Notes under the pieces: model-generated
Told to the model about the DNA's origin: nothing
The model's database searches: none
Seen by the model: the letters and a program-made list of their open reading frames with translations, nothing else
Translations under genes and position numbers: made by a program
Part shown: piece by piece, positions 8,010 through 19,994 of the stretch
Numbering within the stretch: the first letter of the stretch is position 1
How the letters are laid out: every line of letters begins with the position of its first letter
Assembly: GCF_000284015.1 (NCBI RefSeq)
Contig: NC_016943.1
Location: 3,947,541 to 4,011,540, forward strand
DNA length: 64,000 nucleotides
Direction: 5' to 3'
From: Blastococcus saxobsidens DD2
Lineage (GTDB): Bacteria > Actinomycetota > Actinomycetes > Mycobacteriales > Geodermatophilaceae

Positions 8010-8030
8010 GGTCAAGGCGAGGAGCTTGTC

Positions 8031-8050
8031 GACGTTCCCGCGGGAACGTC
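8031..8050. repeat. Perfect 20-bp palindrome, GACGTTCCCGCGGGAACGTC
   Basis: This fully self-complementary sequence lies 22 bp downstream of the stop of the 189-aa gene on the minus strand. It could form a terminator-like hairpin, or be one half of a paired protein-binding site with the related palindrome 40 bp away. It could also be a remnant of the inserted element next to it. Confidence 0.7.
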
Positions 8051-8072
8051 CGCACCCCGTGGGATCACTCCT

Positions 8073-8642
8073 CTAGTCCCAGCCGGGCAGCAGCGTCCGC
8101 ACGACAGCGACCGCGTCGATGACGACCGCGTGGACCTGGCGGACGGCGCCGGACCGGCGCGGCTGATCGGCGGAGTGCTCGGCCAGTTCGAGGTAGTCCG
8201 CACCCACCCGGTCGATCGTCCCGGTCAGTGTCGTCCCGTTGTCCAGCAGGACCTGGACGGCGCTCCGGTCCCGCGCCAGTCCACGCAGCGCGCGGCGTAG
8301 ATCCAGCTTCGCCCGTACGGGGCTCTCCTCCTGGGCCGGCGCGGTCCACCGCCCCAGCCCGGCCACGCTCCGCACGGTGGCGACCGCGACCAGCTGGTCC
8401 CGGCCGCGCTCGTCGGCGATGAGCAACCAGTCGACCCCGAGGTCGACCAGATCGCCGGCGACCCGCCCCGCGCCCCGGCAGGTCACCGTGACAGCGGCGC
8501 CGACCGATCCCCCGAGCCGGTCGGTCAGCCGGACGGCGCCCATCTCCGACCGGGCCCGCGACGCCCACTCGGCTCGCGCCTCCGCCTCTTCGACCGCGTC
8601 GAACTGCGCCTGCAGGTCCGCGAACAGCTGCTGCCACCGCAT
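8073..8642 (-). CDS. Conserved hypothetical protein, 189 aa
   Basis: The N-terminus MRWQQLFADLQAQFDAVEEAEARAEW forms a predicted helix. It is followed by a compact beta-rich domain (about residues 45-185) with segments VTVTCRGAGRVAGDLVDLGVDWLLIAD and VQVLLDNGTTLTGTIDRVGADYLELAEH that resemble two SH3/Sm-like strands in tandem. Similar actinobacterial proteins occur near the secA/mtrAB region and are sometimes labelled Fis-family regulators, but I see no helix-turn-helix. The minus-strand ATG is separated by an AT-rich 100-bp region from the divergent LysM gene. Function is unknown. Confidence 0.7.
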   Translation of the reverse strand: MRWQQLFADLQAQFDAVEEAEARAEWASRARSEMGAVRLTDRLGGSVGAAVTVTCRGAGRVAGDLVDLGVDWLLIADERGRDQLVAVATVRSVAGLGRWTAPAQEESPVRAKLDLRRALRGLARDRSAVQVLLDNGTTLTGTIDRVGADYLELAEHSADQPRRSGAVRQVHAVVIDAVAVVRTLLPGWD

Positions 8643-8684
8643 GCCCTCACCTCGTCTCCCGCTCAGCCTAGAGGGTGCTCATAC

Positions 8685-8713
8685 TTGCATTTGCATGCAT
8701 TTGACTGTTTTAG
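8685..8713 (+). promoter_or_regulatory. AT-rich promoter-like island upstream of the LysM gene
   Basis: This is the most AT-rich stretch in the neighbourhood. It contains TTGCAT twice in tandem followed by GCATTTGAC, and a weak -35/-10 fit (TTGCAT, 17 bp, TTTTAG). It lies between divergent genes, about 30-60 bp upstream of the LysM-gene start. The match to consensus is poor, so the base composition is the main evidence. Confidence 0.25.
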
Positions 8714-8743
8714 TGCGCTGACGCCACCGATGGAGGAGGACAG

Positions 8744-9493
8744 ATGTCGGTACGACGACTGCTCGGCACCGCCGTGGGCATGGCGGCGATCGCGGCCGCG
8801 CTCACCGCGCTGTCCCCGTCGGTGCCCGACACCGTGGCCGCGCTCTCCACCGCCCAGCGCACCGCTGATACCGCCGGTGCCGACGTGCTGGTCCTGCACC
8901 TCGCCGGGCTGCTGGCCTGGCTGGTGTGGGCTTGGGGCGCGCTGGGTCTCACGCTCACCGCGCTGTCCGCCCTGCCGGGTCTGGCCGGTGCGGTCGCGGA
9001 GCTCGCCCTCCGCCGGGTGCTTCCCCGTGGCGCCCGCTCGGCCGCCGCGCTCGCGCTGGGCCTCGGGCTCGGCGTCGCTCCCCCGGTCCTGGGGGTGGCA
9101 GCGCCACTGTTCGCGGCCACCGCGGCCGTGGCGGAGGAGCTGCCGGCCGGCTCGACCCCGGCCACCGAGCGGGTCGTGCCCGACTGGCCCGCCCCGGACG
9201 CGCCCGTGCCGGCCCCGGCGGCCCCGCTGCCGTCGCACAGCACTCCGCCGACCGCTGAGAGGCTGCCCGACTGGCCGCGCACGCCCGCAGCCGGCGAGCA
9301 CGTGGTCGTCCGTGGTGACTGCCTCTGGGACATCGCCGAGCGCCGGCTGACCGCGGACATCGGTCGGGTCGGGTCCCCCGGCGAGGTGGCCGCCGCCGTC
9401 CACGCCTGGTGGCAGGCCAACGCCGACGTCATCGGGCCCGATCCGGACCTGATCCTTCCCGGTCAGGTGCTCCGGCCACCTGCCCTGCCGTGA
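8744..9493 (+). CDS. Membrane-anchored LysM-domain protein
   Basis: The ATG follows a strong GGAGGAGG ribosome-binding site. The 249-residue product has a membrane segment or signal at about residues 5-25 and further hydrophobic segments at about 45-70 and 95-130. A Pro/Ala-rich linker (about 135-180) and a C-terminal LysM follow at about 184-245: GEHVVVRGDCLWDIAERRL...WQANADVIGPDPDLILPGQVL. LysM binds peptidoglycan N-acetylglucosamine, which places the protein at the cell envelope. It is the first gene of a plus-strand pair with the Rv3235-type gene 43 bp downstream. Confidence 0.85.
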   Translation: MSVRRLLGTAVGMAAIAAALTALSPSVPDTVAALSTAQRTADTAGADVLVLHLAGLLAWLVWAWGALGLTLTALSALPGLAGAVAELALRRVLPRGARSAAALALGLGLGVAPPVLGVAAPLFAATAAVAEELPAGSTPATERVVPDWPAPDAPVPAPAAPLPSHSTPPTAERLPDWPRTPAAGEHVVVRGDCLWDIAERRLTADIGRVGSPGEVAAAVHAWWQANADVIGPDPDLILPGQVLRPPALP

Positions 9494-9536
9494 CCCGCCC
9501 CCCTGCCCAGCACAGCCCACCACCCGGGAGTTTTCG

Positions 9537-10073
9537 ATGACCGCACCGCCCCGCCCCGCCCCGTCCACCGGCCGGACCGCCGTGCGGCTCGCGGTGGTCC
9601 CCACCCCGCAACCTCCGCTGGAGCCGCGCCCCGCACTCCGCCTCGTCCAGCCCGGGCGATCCGTCCCCCGCCCCGTCCCGCGCCCGGGACCGCGCCCCCG
9701 GACGGGCCCGGCCGCCCGGGACGAGTTCGGCCCGGTGCTCTGCGGCCGCGCCGACCTGCCCCCGGTCGGTGAGGTCGCGCGTCGCCTGGTCACCATGGCA
9801 CTGGAGGCGCTCACCGGCCGGCGGCCGCTGGCCCAGCTGCAGCCCCTGACCACGGTCGGCGTGTACGCCGCGATGTCCGCCGGCCGGCGGCCCCGGTGGT
9901 GCGCCGAGGGCAACGCGCCCGTGATCGTCGGCCGGCTGCGGGTGTGCGAGCCGGTCGACGGGGTGGCGGAGATCAGCGCGGTCGCCCACCGCAATGGCCG
10001 GGCGCACGCCGTGGCGGCACGGCTGGAGGGGATCGATGGCCGGTGGCGGTGCACCGCCCTTCAGATCGGCTGA
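9537..10073 (+). CDS. Rv3235-family (DUF6459-like) protein
   Basis: This 178-residue protein has GGGAG 7 bases before the ATG. About 60 N-terminal residues are Pro/Arg-rich and disordered. The folded C-terminus contains LVTMALEALTGRRPLAQLQPLTTVGVY and VGRLRVCEPVDGVAEISAVAHRNGRAHAVAARLEGIDGRWRCTALQIG, the pattern I associate with Rv3235 and DUF6459. In M. tuberculosis Rv3235 lies just beyond secA1, and the same arrangement is seen here. The function of the family is unknown. Confidence 0.8.
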   Translation: MTAPPRPAPSTGRTAVRLAVVPTPQPPLEPRPALRLVQPGRSVPRPVPRPGPRPRTGPAARDEFGPVLCGRADLPPVGEVARRLVTMALEALTGRRPLAQLQPLTTVGVYAAMSAGRRPRWCAEGNAPVIVGRLRVCEPVDGVAEISAVAHRNGRAHAVAARLEGIDGRWRCTALQIG

Positions 10074-10195
10074 CCGCCGCCGGAGCCGGAGCGGCATGCG
10101 AAGCTCGGCCGAGCGTGCGGCATGCGGAGCATCCCGCACCTGCTCGGCCGGAACGGAGAGTCAGCCCGGCGGAGCCGGACGAAGCCTTTCGGCGA

Positions 10196-10212
10196 CGGGG
10201 ACGCAGTCCCCG
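10196..10212 (-). terminator. Hairpin terminator downstream of secA
   Basis: CGGGGAC and GTCCCCG form a perfect 7-bp stem with a 3-nt loop one base after the secA stop codon. It lacks a T-run, as is usual for actinobacterial terminators. The 140-bp space to the upstream plus-strand gene holds nothing else that I can support. Confidence 0.6.
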
Positions 10213-10213
10213 A

Positions 10214-13240
<3,027 letters not shown>

Positions 13241-13336
13241 GCCCCCAGCGTAGGCGGCCCGGCCAGGACTCCGGTCGCCCCGACCACGCCGCGCGGTGGC
13301 CGGGCGCACCAGGCGCCCCATCCGTACGCTGCGCCG

Positions 13337-13729
13337 GTGGCCCGCGACCTCTCCGATCCCGGCCAGGGCCTGCTCGACTTCCTCACCGAGCGACACCTGG
13401 CGACGCTGACCACCCTGCGCTCCGACGGCAGCCCGCACGTGGTGCCGGTGGGCGTCACCTACGACCACGCGACCCGCACCGCGCGGGTCATCACGTCCGG
13501 CGGCTCGGCCAAGGCCCGCCACGTGCGGGACGGGCAGCAGCGGGTCGCCGTCTGCCAGGTGGACGGCCGGCGCTGGGTCACCCTCGAGGGGACGGCGGTG
13601 GTGCGGGACGACGCCGCATCCGTCGCCGACGCCGTCGAGCGCTACGCCCGGCGGTACCGGCAGCCCCGCGAGAACCCCGCGCGGGTGGCTCTGGAGATCA
13701 CGGTGGACCGGATCCTCGGCAACGTGTGA
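13337..13729 (+). CDS. PPOX-class F420-dependent (pyridoxamine oxidase-like) protein
   Basis: This 130-residue split-barrel protein starts at GTG ([20 protein letters not shown]). Typical features are [53 protein letters not shown] and [13 protein letters not shown], which form the flavin or F420-binding barrel of TIGR03618-like proteins. F420 use is plausible because fbiA and fbiB lie in this window, but cofactor choice cannot be read directly. It is divergent from secA by about 97 bp and convergent with hpf. Confidence 0.85.
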   Translation: MARDLSDPGQGLLDFLTERHLATLTTLRSDGSPHVVPVGVTYDHATRTARVITSGGSAKARHVRDGQQRVAVCQVDGRRWVTLEGTAVVRDDAASVADAVERYARRYRQPRENPARVALEITVDRILGNV

Positions 13730-13811
13730 GCGAGCTTGCGAGCTCACCAAGGGGCACAGCAGCGCCGCGAACGCAGCCGACGAGCGCCAGCGAGGAGGAC
13801 TCGTGAGCGTC

Positions 13812-13842
13812 GGGCGGGGGCGCGGCGGCCGCGCTCCCGCCC
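13812..13842. terminator. Strong GC hairpin between convergent PPOX gene and hpf
   Basis: A 14-bp stem (GGGCGGGGGCGCGG with CCGCGCTCCCGCCC, one G-T pair) has a 3-nt loop and begins 5 bp after the hpf stop. It could end transcription from both sides. Upstream, at 13725-13750, a weaker GTGAGC/GCTCAC dyad follows the PPOX stop. Confidence 0.65.
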
Positions 13843-13846
13843 GCGA

Positions 13847-14533
13847 TCAGACGCCGGCGGCGGTCGTCGCCTGCCCGCCGGTCGGCACCGCGCCGTCCTG
13901 GGATGCCGGCGCGAGCCGGATCAGGCCGTAGTCGTAGGCGTGCCGGCGGTAGACGACCGTCGGCTGACCCGTGTCGGCGCACTGGAAGAGGAAGAAGTCG
14001 TGTCCGACCAGCTCCATCTCGTGGAGCGCCTGGTCGACGGTCATGGGGGTCGCGGGATGGTGCTTCTCCCGCACGATCTGCCCGGGCAGGTGTTCGTCGA
14101 GCTCGGTGACGTGCGGCCCGGAGGCGAGCTCACGGTCCAGTTGCAGCTGCTGCTCGATGGGCAGCTCGGAGTGCCCCGCGTCCAGCGCCGCACCGTTCAG
14201 CCGGACGCTCGCCGGCGTGCGCCGACCGTGGTGGACCCGGCGCCGATCGGCGGCCCGGCGCAGCCGGTTGTCCAGCTTGCCGGAGGCAAGGTCGAGGGCG
14301 GCGTAGAAGTCCGGGCCGGCGGCTTCCGCACGGACCACCGGGCCCTTGCCGCGGAGGGTGATCTCCACCCGCTGGCAGCTGGCCGACTGGCGGGGGTTCT
14401 TCTCGTGGAAGAGCTCGACGTCGATGCGCGAGAGCTTGGTGTCGAACCGCTCCAGCTGACCGACCTTGTCCTCCACGTGTTGGCGGTAGTGCTCAGGGAC
14501 CTCGACGTTGCGACCACGGACCACGATCTCCAT
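13847..14533 (-). CDS. hpf: Ribosome hibernation promoting factor, long form
   Basis: This 228-residue protein has GGGAGG before the ATG. The N-terminal domain (about 1-105) starts MEIVVRGRNVEVPEHYRQHVEDKV and carries the basic RNA-binding face. A linker follows, and the C-terminal dimerisation domain (about 165-220) contains HPATPMTVDQALHEMELVGHDFFLF and PTVVYRRHAYDYGLI. Long HPF dimerises 70S ribosomes into inactive 100S particles or stabilises idle ribosomes. The order secA-hpf-comF-lpqB-mtrB-mtrA is conserved in actinobacteria. Confidence 0.95.
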   Translation of the reverse strand: MEIVVRGRNVEVPEHYRQHVEDKVGQLERFDTKLSRIDVELFHEKNPRQSASCQRVEITLRGKGPVVRAEAAGPDFYAALDLASGKLDNRLRRAADRRRVHHGRRTPASVRLNGAALDAGHSELPIEQQLQLDRELASGPHVTELDEHLPGQIVREKHHPATPMTVDQALHEMELVGHDFFLFQCADTGQPTVVYRRHAYDYGLIRLAPASQDGAVPTGGQATTAAGV

Positions 14534-14572
14534 GAGACCTCCCGGTAGGACGGGGCTTCGGTCAGATCGACG

Positions 14573-15367
14573 CTAGTCCTTCCCCCGGGGGCGCGACAGT
14601 CGATCGAGGTCCTGCCGGAGGACGTTCCCGGCCCGGTACCGCCGCGTCCGGACGGGGTCCGCGCGAGGTGCCCCTGGTGACCGCGGCGTGGCCGCCACGA
14701 CCGCCGCGAGGACGGGGAAGCCGCCCGGCGGGAGCCCGGCGGCCAGCACCGACGCCGCCTCGGTCAGCGTCGCGCCGGTGGTCACCACGTCGTCGACCAG
14801 GACCAGCAGCGCACCGGCCGGGCGACGGCGTGCGTCCAGCGCGAACGTGCCGGCGAGGTTGGCCCGCCGCTGGGAGGCCGAGAGGGCGGCCGAGTCCCGG
14901 ATCCGCCCGCGGCGTCGCAGGGCCCGGCACCCGGTGGCCGGTACTCCGGCCGCACGCAGCTCGGCGATCGCCCGTGCGGTCAGCTCCCGGACGTGGTCCC
15001 GCCCGCGGGCGCGCACCGCCGCGGGCGAGGTGGGCACGGGGACCAGCACCACCGGCGGCCGCGACGGGGCTCCTGCCCCCAGCCGGACCGCCGCGACCGC
15101 GAGGGCGAGCGCTGCGCCCAGCGGCGCGGCCAGCTCCGCCCGGCCCTGTTCCTTGAACGCGTTGATCGCCGGGCGGACGGGTCCGGCGTAGGCGCCGGCC
15201 GCCACCGTCGGCGGGAAGCCCGCGGGGAACCGACGGGGCTCGGCCAACCGGGGTGCCGCGAGCAGCGGCGCGCACCGAGGGCACAGCATCGCCCCGGGCA
15301 CCCCGCAGCCGGCGCAGGTGCGGGGCAGCACCAGGTCGGCGAGTGCCGCGAGCACCGGGACGTCCAC
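14573..15367 (-). CDS. ComF-family phosphoribosyltransferase-like protein
   Basis: This 264-residue protein starts at GTG (MDVPVLAALADLVLPRTCAGCG). The N-terminal zinc-finger knuckles are CAGC and CPRC at about residues 18-32. The C-terminal type I phosphoribosyltransferase domain carries VPVPTSP, the RGRDHV region and the PRPP loop LVLVDDVVTTGATL near 195. ComF proteins take part in DNA uptake in transformable bacteria; the enzyme activity is not settled. It lies 39 bp upstream of hpf on the same strand. Confidence 0.9.
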   Translation of the reverse strand: MDVPVLAALADLVLPRTCAGCGVPGAMLCPRCAPLLAAPRLAEPRRFPAGFPPTVAAGAYAGPVRPAINAFKEQGRAELAAPLGAALALAVAAVRLGAGAPSRPPVVLVPVPTSPAAVRARGRDHVRELTARAIAELRAAGVPATGCRALRRRGRIRDSAALSASQRRANLAGTFALDARRRPAGALLVLVDDVVTTGATLTEAASVLAAGLPPGGFPVLAAVVAATPRSPGAPRADPVRTRRYRAGNVLRQDLDRLSRPRGKD

Positions 15368-15437
15368 CGGGCCAGCCTGCCGCGCCGACCGTCCGCGGCG
15401 CGCCGTCCGGCCGGGTCTGTGGACTGGGGCGCGCGGC

Positions 15438-17171
15438 TCAGAGGGGGTAGAACGGCGCCGTGCCCGGTAGCGGCTCCGCGCCGCGGACCAGGGTCACCCA
15501 GGTGCCGCCGACCAGTTGCCAGATGCTGTCCTCCGCGCTCACCAGCGGCTGACGTGTGGGCGCGACGCCCAGCGACGTCGGCTGGCCCGGCAGACCGGAG
15601 GTGGAGACGGGCGTGAGCCCCCAGCCGTCGACGCGGACCGAGTACGGGACGATGCGGTCCTCCCCCTCGTCACCGGCCAGCACGAGCAGGGTGCCGCTGT
15701 CCGCCCAGGCGACGTCGATCACCTGCGCCAGGGTCGGCGTCACGTTCCGCAGGTCGCGCAGGACCACCGAGCCGTCCTCGTCCGAGCGCACCACGGTGCC
15801 CACGTGCAGCCGCCGGCCGTCCTGACCGTCGACGACCACGGCGGCCCGGACGCCGTCCGGGGACAGCTGCAGGACCTCGGCCCGGCCGAGGCCGGGCAGC
15901 GTGGGCGCGGCCACCGGCTGCGGCGGCCCGCCGGCCGGTACCCGGACCACCTCCGAGCCGTTCCGGACGACCCATGCCTCGGTCCGCGTGCCCGCGACCG
16001 TGGGAGCGCTGAGGGTGCCGGCCCCCAGGACCGGGGTGAGCTCCCCGCCGTACTGGCCGGCGAGCAGCGTGGCGCCACCGGGGTCGGTCCGCACGCCGGT
16101 GAGGAACGACAGCCGGCCGGTACCCGTGTCCGCCGCGATGGCCGCGCTGCCGAGCCCGTAGACGCCGGTGCCCGCGGGCCCGGGTGCCGGCTCGCCGCCG
16201 GGGAGGGTCCGGAGCGATCCCGCCTCGATGTAGTGCCCCACCCCGTCGACCGGCACGATGTCCGGGCTGAAGGAGGCCCAGTCCTCGACGGTCTGCAGCC
16301 GCGGTACACCCCCGGGGGTCACCGGCTCCCCGTCGAGGAGGACGACGACACTGCTGATCCGAGGCTGGTCGAGCTGCTGCAGGTTCCACACCAGCTGGGC
16401 GGAGATCTGGGCCAGCCTCGGGGAAGGTTCCGGCGGCAGGCCGCTCAGCTCGACGGTCGCCGTCTGACCCTCGACGGTGACCGCCCGGGTCAGCTGGACG
16501 CCGCTGAGGGGGTTGCGGACGCCGGCGGCCAACGGCGCCGACGCACCCTCGATGAGCCGCTCCACGAGCGCCGTGGGCTGCGACTCTCCCCGGATCAGAT
16601 AGCGCGGGTCCGGCACCATCCGCTGCTCGGTCGGGTCGAGGAAGTAGGCGTTCACCGGGTCGTAGAGCCGCCGGAAGTCGGGCTCCAGCATGATGAGCCC
16701 CTCCGGTGGGTTGGTGATCCGCCACTCGCCGTCGACCTGCTCCAGACGGAAGTCCCGGGTGACGACGCCGCGCTCCGCCACGGTGAACACCCCGCGGGTG
16801 TCCACGGTGCCGATCAGGTTCGCGGTCAGCGTCACGGCGCCCTCGTCCGTGGTGACCAGGGCGATGTCGGTCCCGATGACGCTGATGCCGTCGTCGGACC
16901 AGGACTCTCTCACCTGCGGGGCCAGGTACTGCCGGGCCACCGGGTGCCGGCGCACCGTGCTGGCCGCGGCGTCGATGAAGTCGCGGACGATCCCCTCGGG
17001 GCTGGCCCCGGGCTCCGGCGGCAGCGGCTCGATGCCGACCGCGTCGACGACGCGCGCCGGCGCCTGGGTGATCTGGACCGTGGGCGAGCTGGTGGGCACC
17101 GTCGAGCAGGAGACCAGGGACAGCACGGCCAGCAGCAGAGCTGCCGCCAGCGCCCTCGGGGAGCCGGTCAC
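15438..17171 (-). CDS. lpqB: Lipoprotein LpqB, MtrAB accessory protein
   Basis: The GTG at 17171 gives 577 residues; the start overlaps the mtrB stop by 4 bp (GTGA). A lipoprotein signal ends in the lipobox LVSC near residue 22. An N-terminal LpqB domain and a GerMN domain follow at about 185-290 (LIRGESQPTALVERLIEGAS...GVQLTRAVTVEGQTATVELSG), then a beta-propeller-like C-terminal LpqB domain. In mycobacteria LpqB interacts with the sensor MtrB and affects MtrA phosphorylation. Position and length fit the family. Confidence 0.93.
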   Translation of the reverse strand: MTGSPRALAAALLLAVLSLVSCSTVPTSSPTVQITQAPARVVDAVGIEPLPPEPGASPEGIVRDFIDAAASTVRRHPVARQYLAPQVRESWSDDGISVIGTDIALVTTDEGAVTLTANLIGTVDTRGVFTVAERGVVTRDFRLEQVDGEWRITNPPEGLIMLEPDFRRLYDPVNAYFLDPTEQRMVPDPRYLIRGESQPTALVERLIEGASAPLAAGVRNPLSGVQLTRAVTVEGQTATVELSGLPPEPSPRLAQISAQLVWNLQQLDQPRISSVVVLLDGEPVTPGGVPRLQTVEDWASFSPDIVPVDGVGHYIEAGSLRTLPGGEPAPGPAGTGVYGLGSAAIAADTGTGRLSFLTGVRTDPGGATLLAGQYGGELTPVLGAGTLSAPTVAGTRTEAWVVRNGSEVVRVPAGGPPQPVAAPTLPGLGRAEVLQLSPDGVRAAVVVDGQDGRRLHVGTVVRSDEDGSVVLRDLRNVTPTLAQVIDVAWADSGTLLVLAGDEGEDRIVPYSVRVDGWGLTPVSTSGLPGQPTSLGVAPTRQPLVSAEDSIWQLVGGTWVTLVRGAEPLPGTAPFYPL

Positions 17172-18889
17172 GGTGCCTCCGCCCCACGGAGCTTCACCGG
17201 GCGCAGCGGCAGCGGGGAGCTGGTCAGATCGGCACCCGCCACCAGCGGCAGGGTCAGCCGGAACTGCGCACCGGCGCCCGGCTGCCCCCACACCTGCAGC
17301 CACCCGCCGTGCAGCCGCGCGTCCTCGAGGCTGATGGACAGGCCCAGCCCGCTCCCGCCCACCGTGCGCATCCGGGAGGGGTCGGCCCGCCAGAACCGGT
17401 CGAACACGTGCTGCGCCTCCCCGGAGCTCAGGCCGACCCCGTGGTCGCGCACCGTGACGGCAGCCGCCGAACGGTTGGCCGCCAGCGTGATCTGGACCGG
17501 GTGCCCCGAACCGTGCTCGATGGCGTTCCCGACCAGGTTGCGCAGGATCCGCTCGACCCGGCGGGCGTCGACCTCGGCCAGCACCCGGTCGGCCGGCCGG
17601 TTCACCTGCACCTCGCAGTCGTGCCGCTCGGCGAGGGAGGTCATCCCGTCCACCACCCGGTCCACCAGCACCCCGAGGTCGGTCGGCGCGGAGTCGAGGA
17701 CGGCCGCACCGGCGTCGTACCGGCTGATCTCCAGCAGGTCGGTCAGCAGCGCCTCGAACCGGTCGAGTTCCGCGCGGAGCAGTTCGGCGGAGCGGGAGAC
17801 GTGCGGCGCGAAGTCGTCGCGGGTCTCGTACAGGACGTCGGCCGCCATCTGCACCGTGGTGAGGGGGGTCCGCAGTTCGTGCGAGACGTCGGAGGTGAAC
17901 CGCTGCTGCAGCTGGGAGAGCCCCTCCAGCTGGGTGATCTGCCGCTGCAGGCTGTCGGCCATGGCGTTGAAGCTGGTCGCCAGCCGCGCGAGGTCGTCCT
18001 CACCGCGCACGGCCATCCGCTCCTCGAGCTGCCCCTCCGCCAGCCGCTGGGCCGTACCGGCGGCCTGCCGCACGGGGTCGACGACCAGCCGGGTGACCAG
18101 GACGCCGATGCCCACCACGAGCAACGTCAGTGCGATCCCGCTGACCACCACCGTGCTCCGGATCAGCGACAGGCTCTCCTCCTCCTGCTGCAGCGGGAAG
18201 ACGTAGTACAGCTCGATGCGGTCGGGCCCCTGGGCGTCACCGGTGACCGGCGCGCCCACCAGCAGGCTGGGCCGGAGCTCGCCGGACTCCCCGGGCATCA
18301 GGTCGTACTTGTAGGCCTGGCTGCCCGCGTCGACGGCGTCCCGCAGCTCGTCCGGCAGCGCCCCGTACAGCGGGCGACGACTGGTGGCCGGACGTTCGCG
18401 ATCGGCCCGGTACACCATGACGACGTCGAAGTCGCCGGCCGCGCCGCCCCGGTCCAGCAGCTGGTTGACCGTCCGGGCGAGGGTGGCGCGGACGCTGGCG
18501 GCGTCCCCGGTCGCGATGCCGGCCGCCTCGCTCTGGGCGTAGACGACCCCCGCCTGCATCTGGTCGATCGCCGCCTGCCGCTTGACGTCGAGCAGCTGGT
18601 CCTTGATCTGGCTGAACAGCACCATGCTCACGATCACCACGACCGTGCCGGCGAGGAGCATGGTGATCGCGCCGATCCGCACCTGCAGCGACGACCGCCA
18701 CGTGCGGACCGTGCGGGCGACGAGACGCCGGCTGGTCAGGCGGACCCGGCGACGGGCCCGGCCGGCCCGCCGGCGCAGCCCCCGCCGGATCCGGGTGAGC
18801 TCGGAGTGGCCCCGCGGTGCGCGGCCGGTCCCCGCCGACGTCGGCCGGTCGGCCGCGGTGCCCGGCGGGGGGGTCCGGGTCGCGGTCAC
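17168..18889 (-). CDS. mtrB: Sensor histidine kinase MtrB
   Basis: This 573-residue protein starts at GTG. A basic Arg-rich N-terminus precedes TM1 (about 71-93), an extracytoplasmic loop (about 95-243) and TM2 (about 245-268). HAMP follows (about 268-320), then the H-box FTSDVSHELRTPLT with His337 as phosphoacceptor, and an ATPase domain with N-box NLVGNAIEHG and G-boxes DHGVGLS and GSGLGLS. MtrB phosphorylates MtrA and controls cell-wall and division genes. Unlike the usual arrangement, its start overlaps by 4 bp a small ORF inserted after mtrA. Confidence 0.96.
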   Translation of the reverse strand: MTATRTPPPGTAADRPTSAGTGRAPRGHSELTRIRRGLRRRAGRARRRVRLTSRRLVARTVRTWRSSLQVRIGAITMLLAGTVVVIVSMVLFSQIKDQLLDVKRQAAIDQMQAGVVYAQSEAAGIATGDAASVRATLARTVNQLLDRGGAAGDFDVVMVYRADRERPATSRRPLYGALPDELRDAVDAGSQAYKYDLMPGESGELRPSLLVGAPVTGDAQGPDRIELYYVFPLQQEEESLSLIRSTVVVSGIALTLLVVGIGVLVTRLVVDPVRQAAGTAQRLAEGQLEERMAVRGEDDLARLATSFNAMADSLQRQITQLEGLSQLQQRFTSDVSHELRTPLTTVQMAADVLYETRDDFAPHVSRSAELLRAELDRFEALLTDLLEISRYDAGAAVLDSAPTDLGVLVDRVVDGMTSLAERHDCEVQVNRPADRVLAEVDARRVERILRNLVGNAIEHGSGHPVQITLAANRSAAAVTVRDHGVGLSSGEAQHVFDRFWRADPSRMRTVGGSGLGLSISLEDARLHGGWLQVWGQPGAGAQFRLTLPLVAGADLTSSPLPLRPVKLRGAEAP

Positions 18890-19115
18890 CGGACCAGTGT
18901 CCCCCAGCCGGCGCCGGGAGTGGGGAAGCCGCCCGGGGCCGCCGCCCGTCCGCTCACGGTGCCCGCCGGTTCGCTCCCGCGGCCGGCTCCGCTCCTCGCT
19001 CGTTCCTCGCTGCGATGCTCACCGGCCTGTCCGCTCACGGTGCCCGCCGGTTCGCTCCCGCGGCCGGCTCCGCTCCTCGCTCGTTCCTCGCTGCGATGCT
19101 CACCGGCCTGTCCGC

Positions 19116-19119
<4 letters not shown>
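18886..19119 (-). CDS. Small ORF (77 aa) linking mtrA and mtrB, built from a 27-residue tandem repeat
   Basis: A GTG start overlaps the mtrA stop (GTGA, 19116-19119). The frame runs without a stop through two identical 27-codon units (SGQAGEHRSEERARSGAG and the rest) and a Gly/Ala/Pro tail, and ends in a TGA that overlaps the mtrB GTG (18886-18889). There is no folded domain, membrane segment or homology that I recognise. The duplicated DNA resembles a dispersed actinobacterial GAGCGAGG-type intergenic repeat. Translation is possible and would couple mtrA to mtrB; whether the peptide matters is unknown. It could equally be untranslated spacer that happens to be open. Confidence 0.45.

Positions 19120-19121
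<2 letters not shown>
18948..19121. repeat. 81-bp perfect tandem duplication plus 12-bp partial copy
   Basis: Two identical 81-bp units (18948-19028 and 19029-19109) are followed by the first 12 bp of a third (GTCCGCTCACGG, 19110-19121). The last piece overlaps the mtrA stop codon. The period is a multiple of three, and all copies share the same frame on the minus strand. Confidence 0.95.
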
Positions 19122-19832
<711 letters not shown>

Positions 19833-19916
19833 TCTGCGCTGAACAGGCAAGAAGGTGTCCCACCCGCCCGGGTGAGATGTCGGCGCACCGGCCTCCGCCT
19901 CCCCCGCGCGGTCCCG

Positions 19917-19976
19917 GGCATAGGAGGCTTTACCTACGTTCTGACCCCCGCAGACGTAGGTAAAGCCTCCTATGCC
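19917..19976. terminator. Perfect 23-bp inverted repeat, 14-nt loop, between ahcY and mtrA
   Basis: The arms at 19917-19939 and 19954-19976 are exactly complementary and begin GGCATAGGAGGCTTTACC. The hairpin starts 18 bp after the ahcY stop and lies about 85 bp upstream of mtrA. It is much less GC-rich than its surroundings and has no T-run. It could terminate ahcY transcription, act on the mtrA leader, or be a small mobile palindromic repeat. An AGGAGG sequence is buried in the stem. Confidence 0.6.
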
Positions 19977-19994
19977 GAAGGAGGGCCGGGGGGA

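Noticed and set aside
7483-8055. 190-aa minus-strand ORF covering the IS remnant
   Set aside because: It reads the transposase remnant out of frame (Arg/His-rich) and runs antisense into the helix-turn-helix gene.
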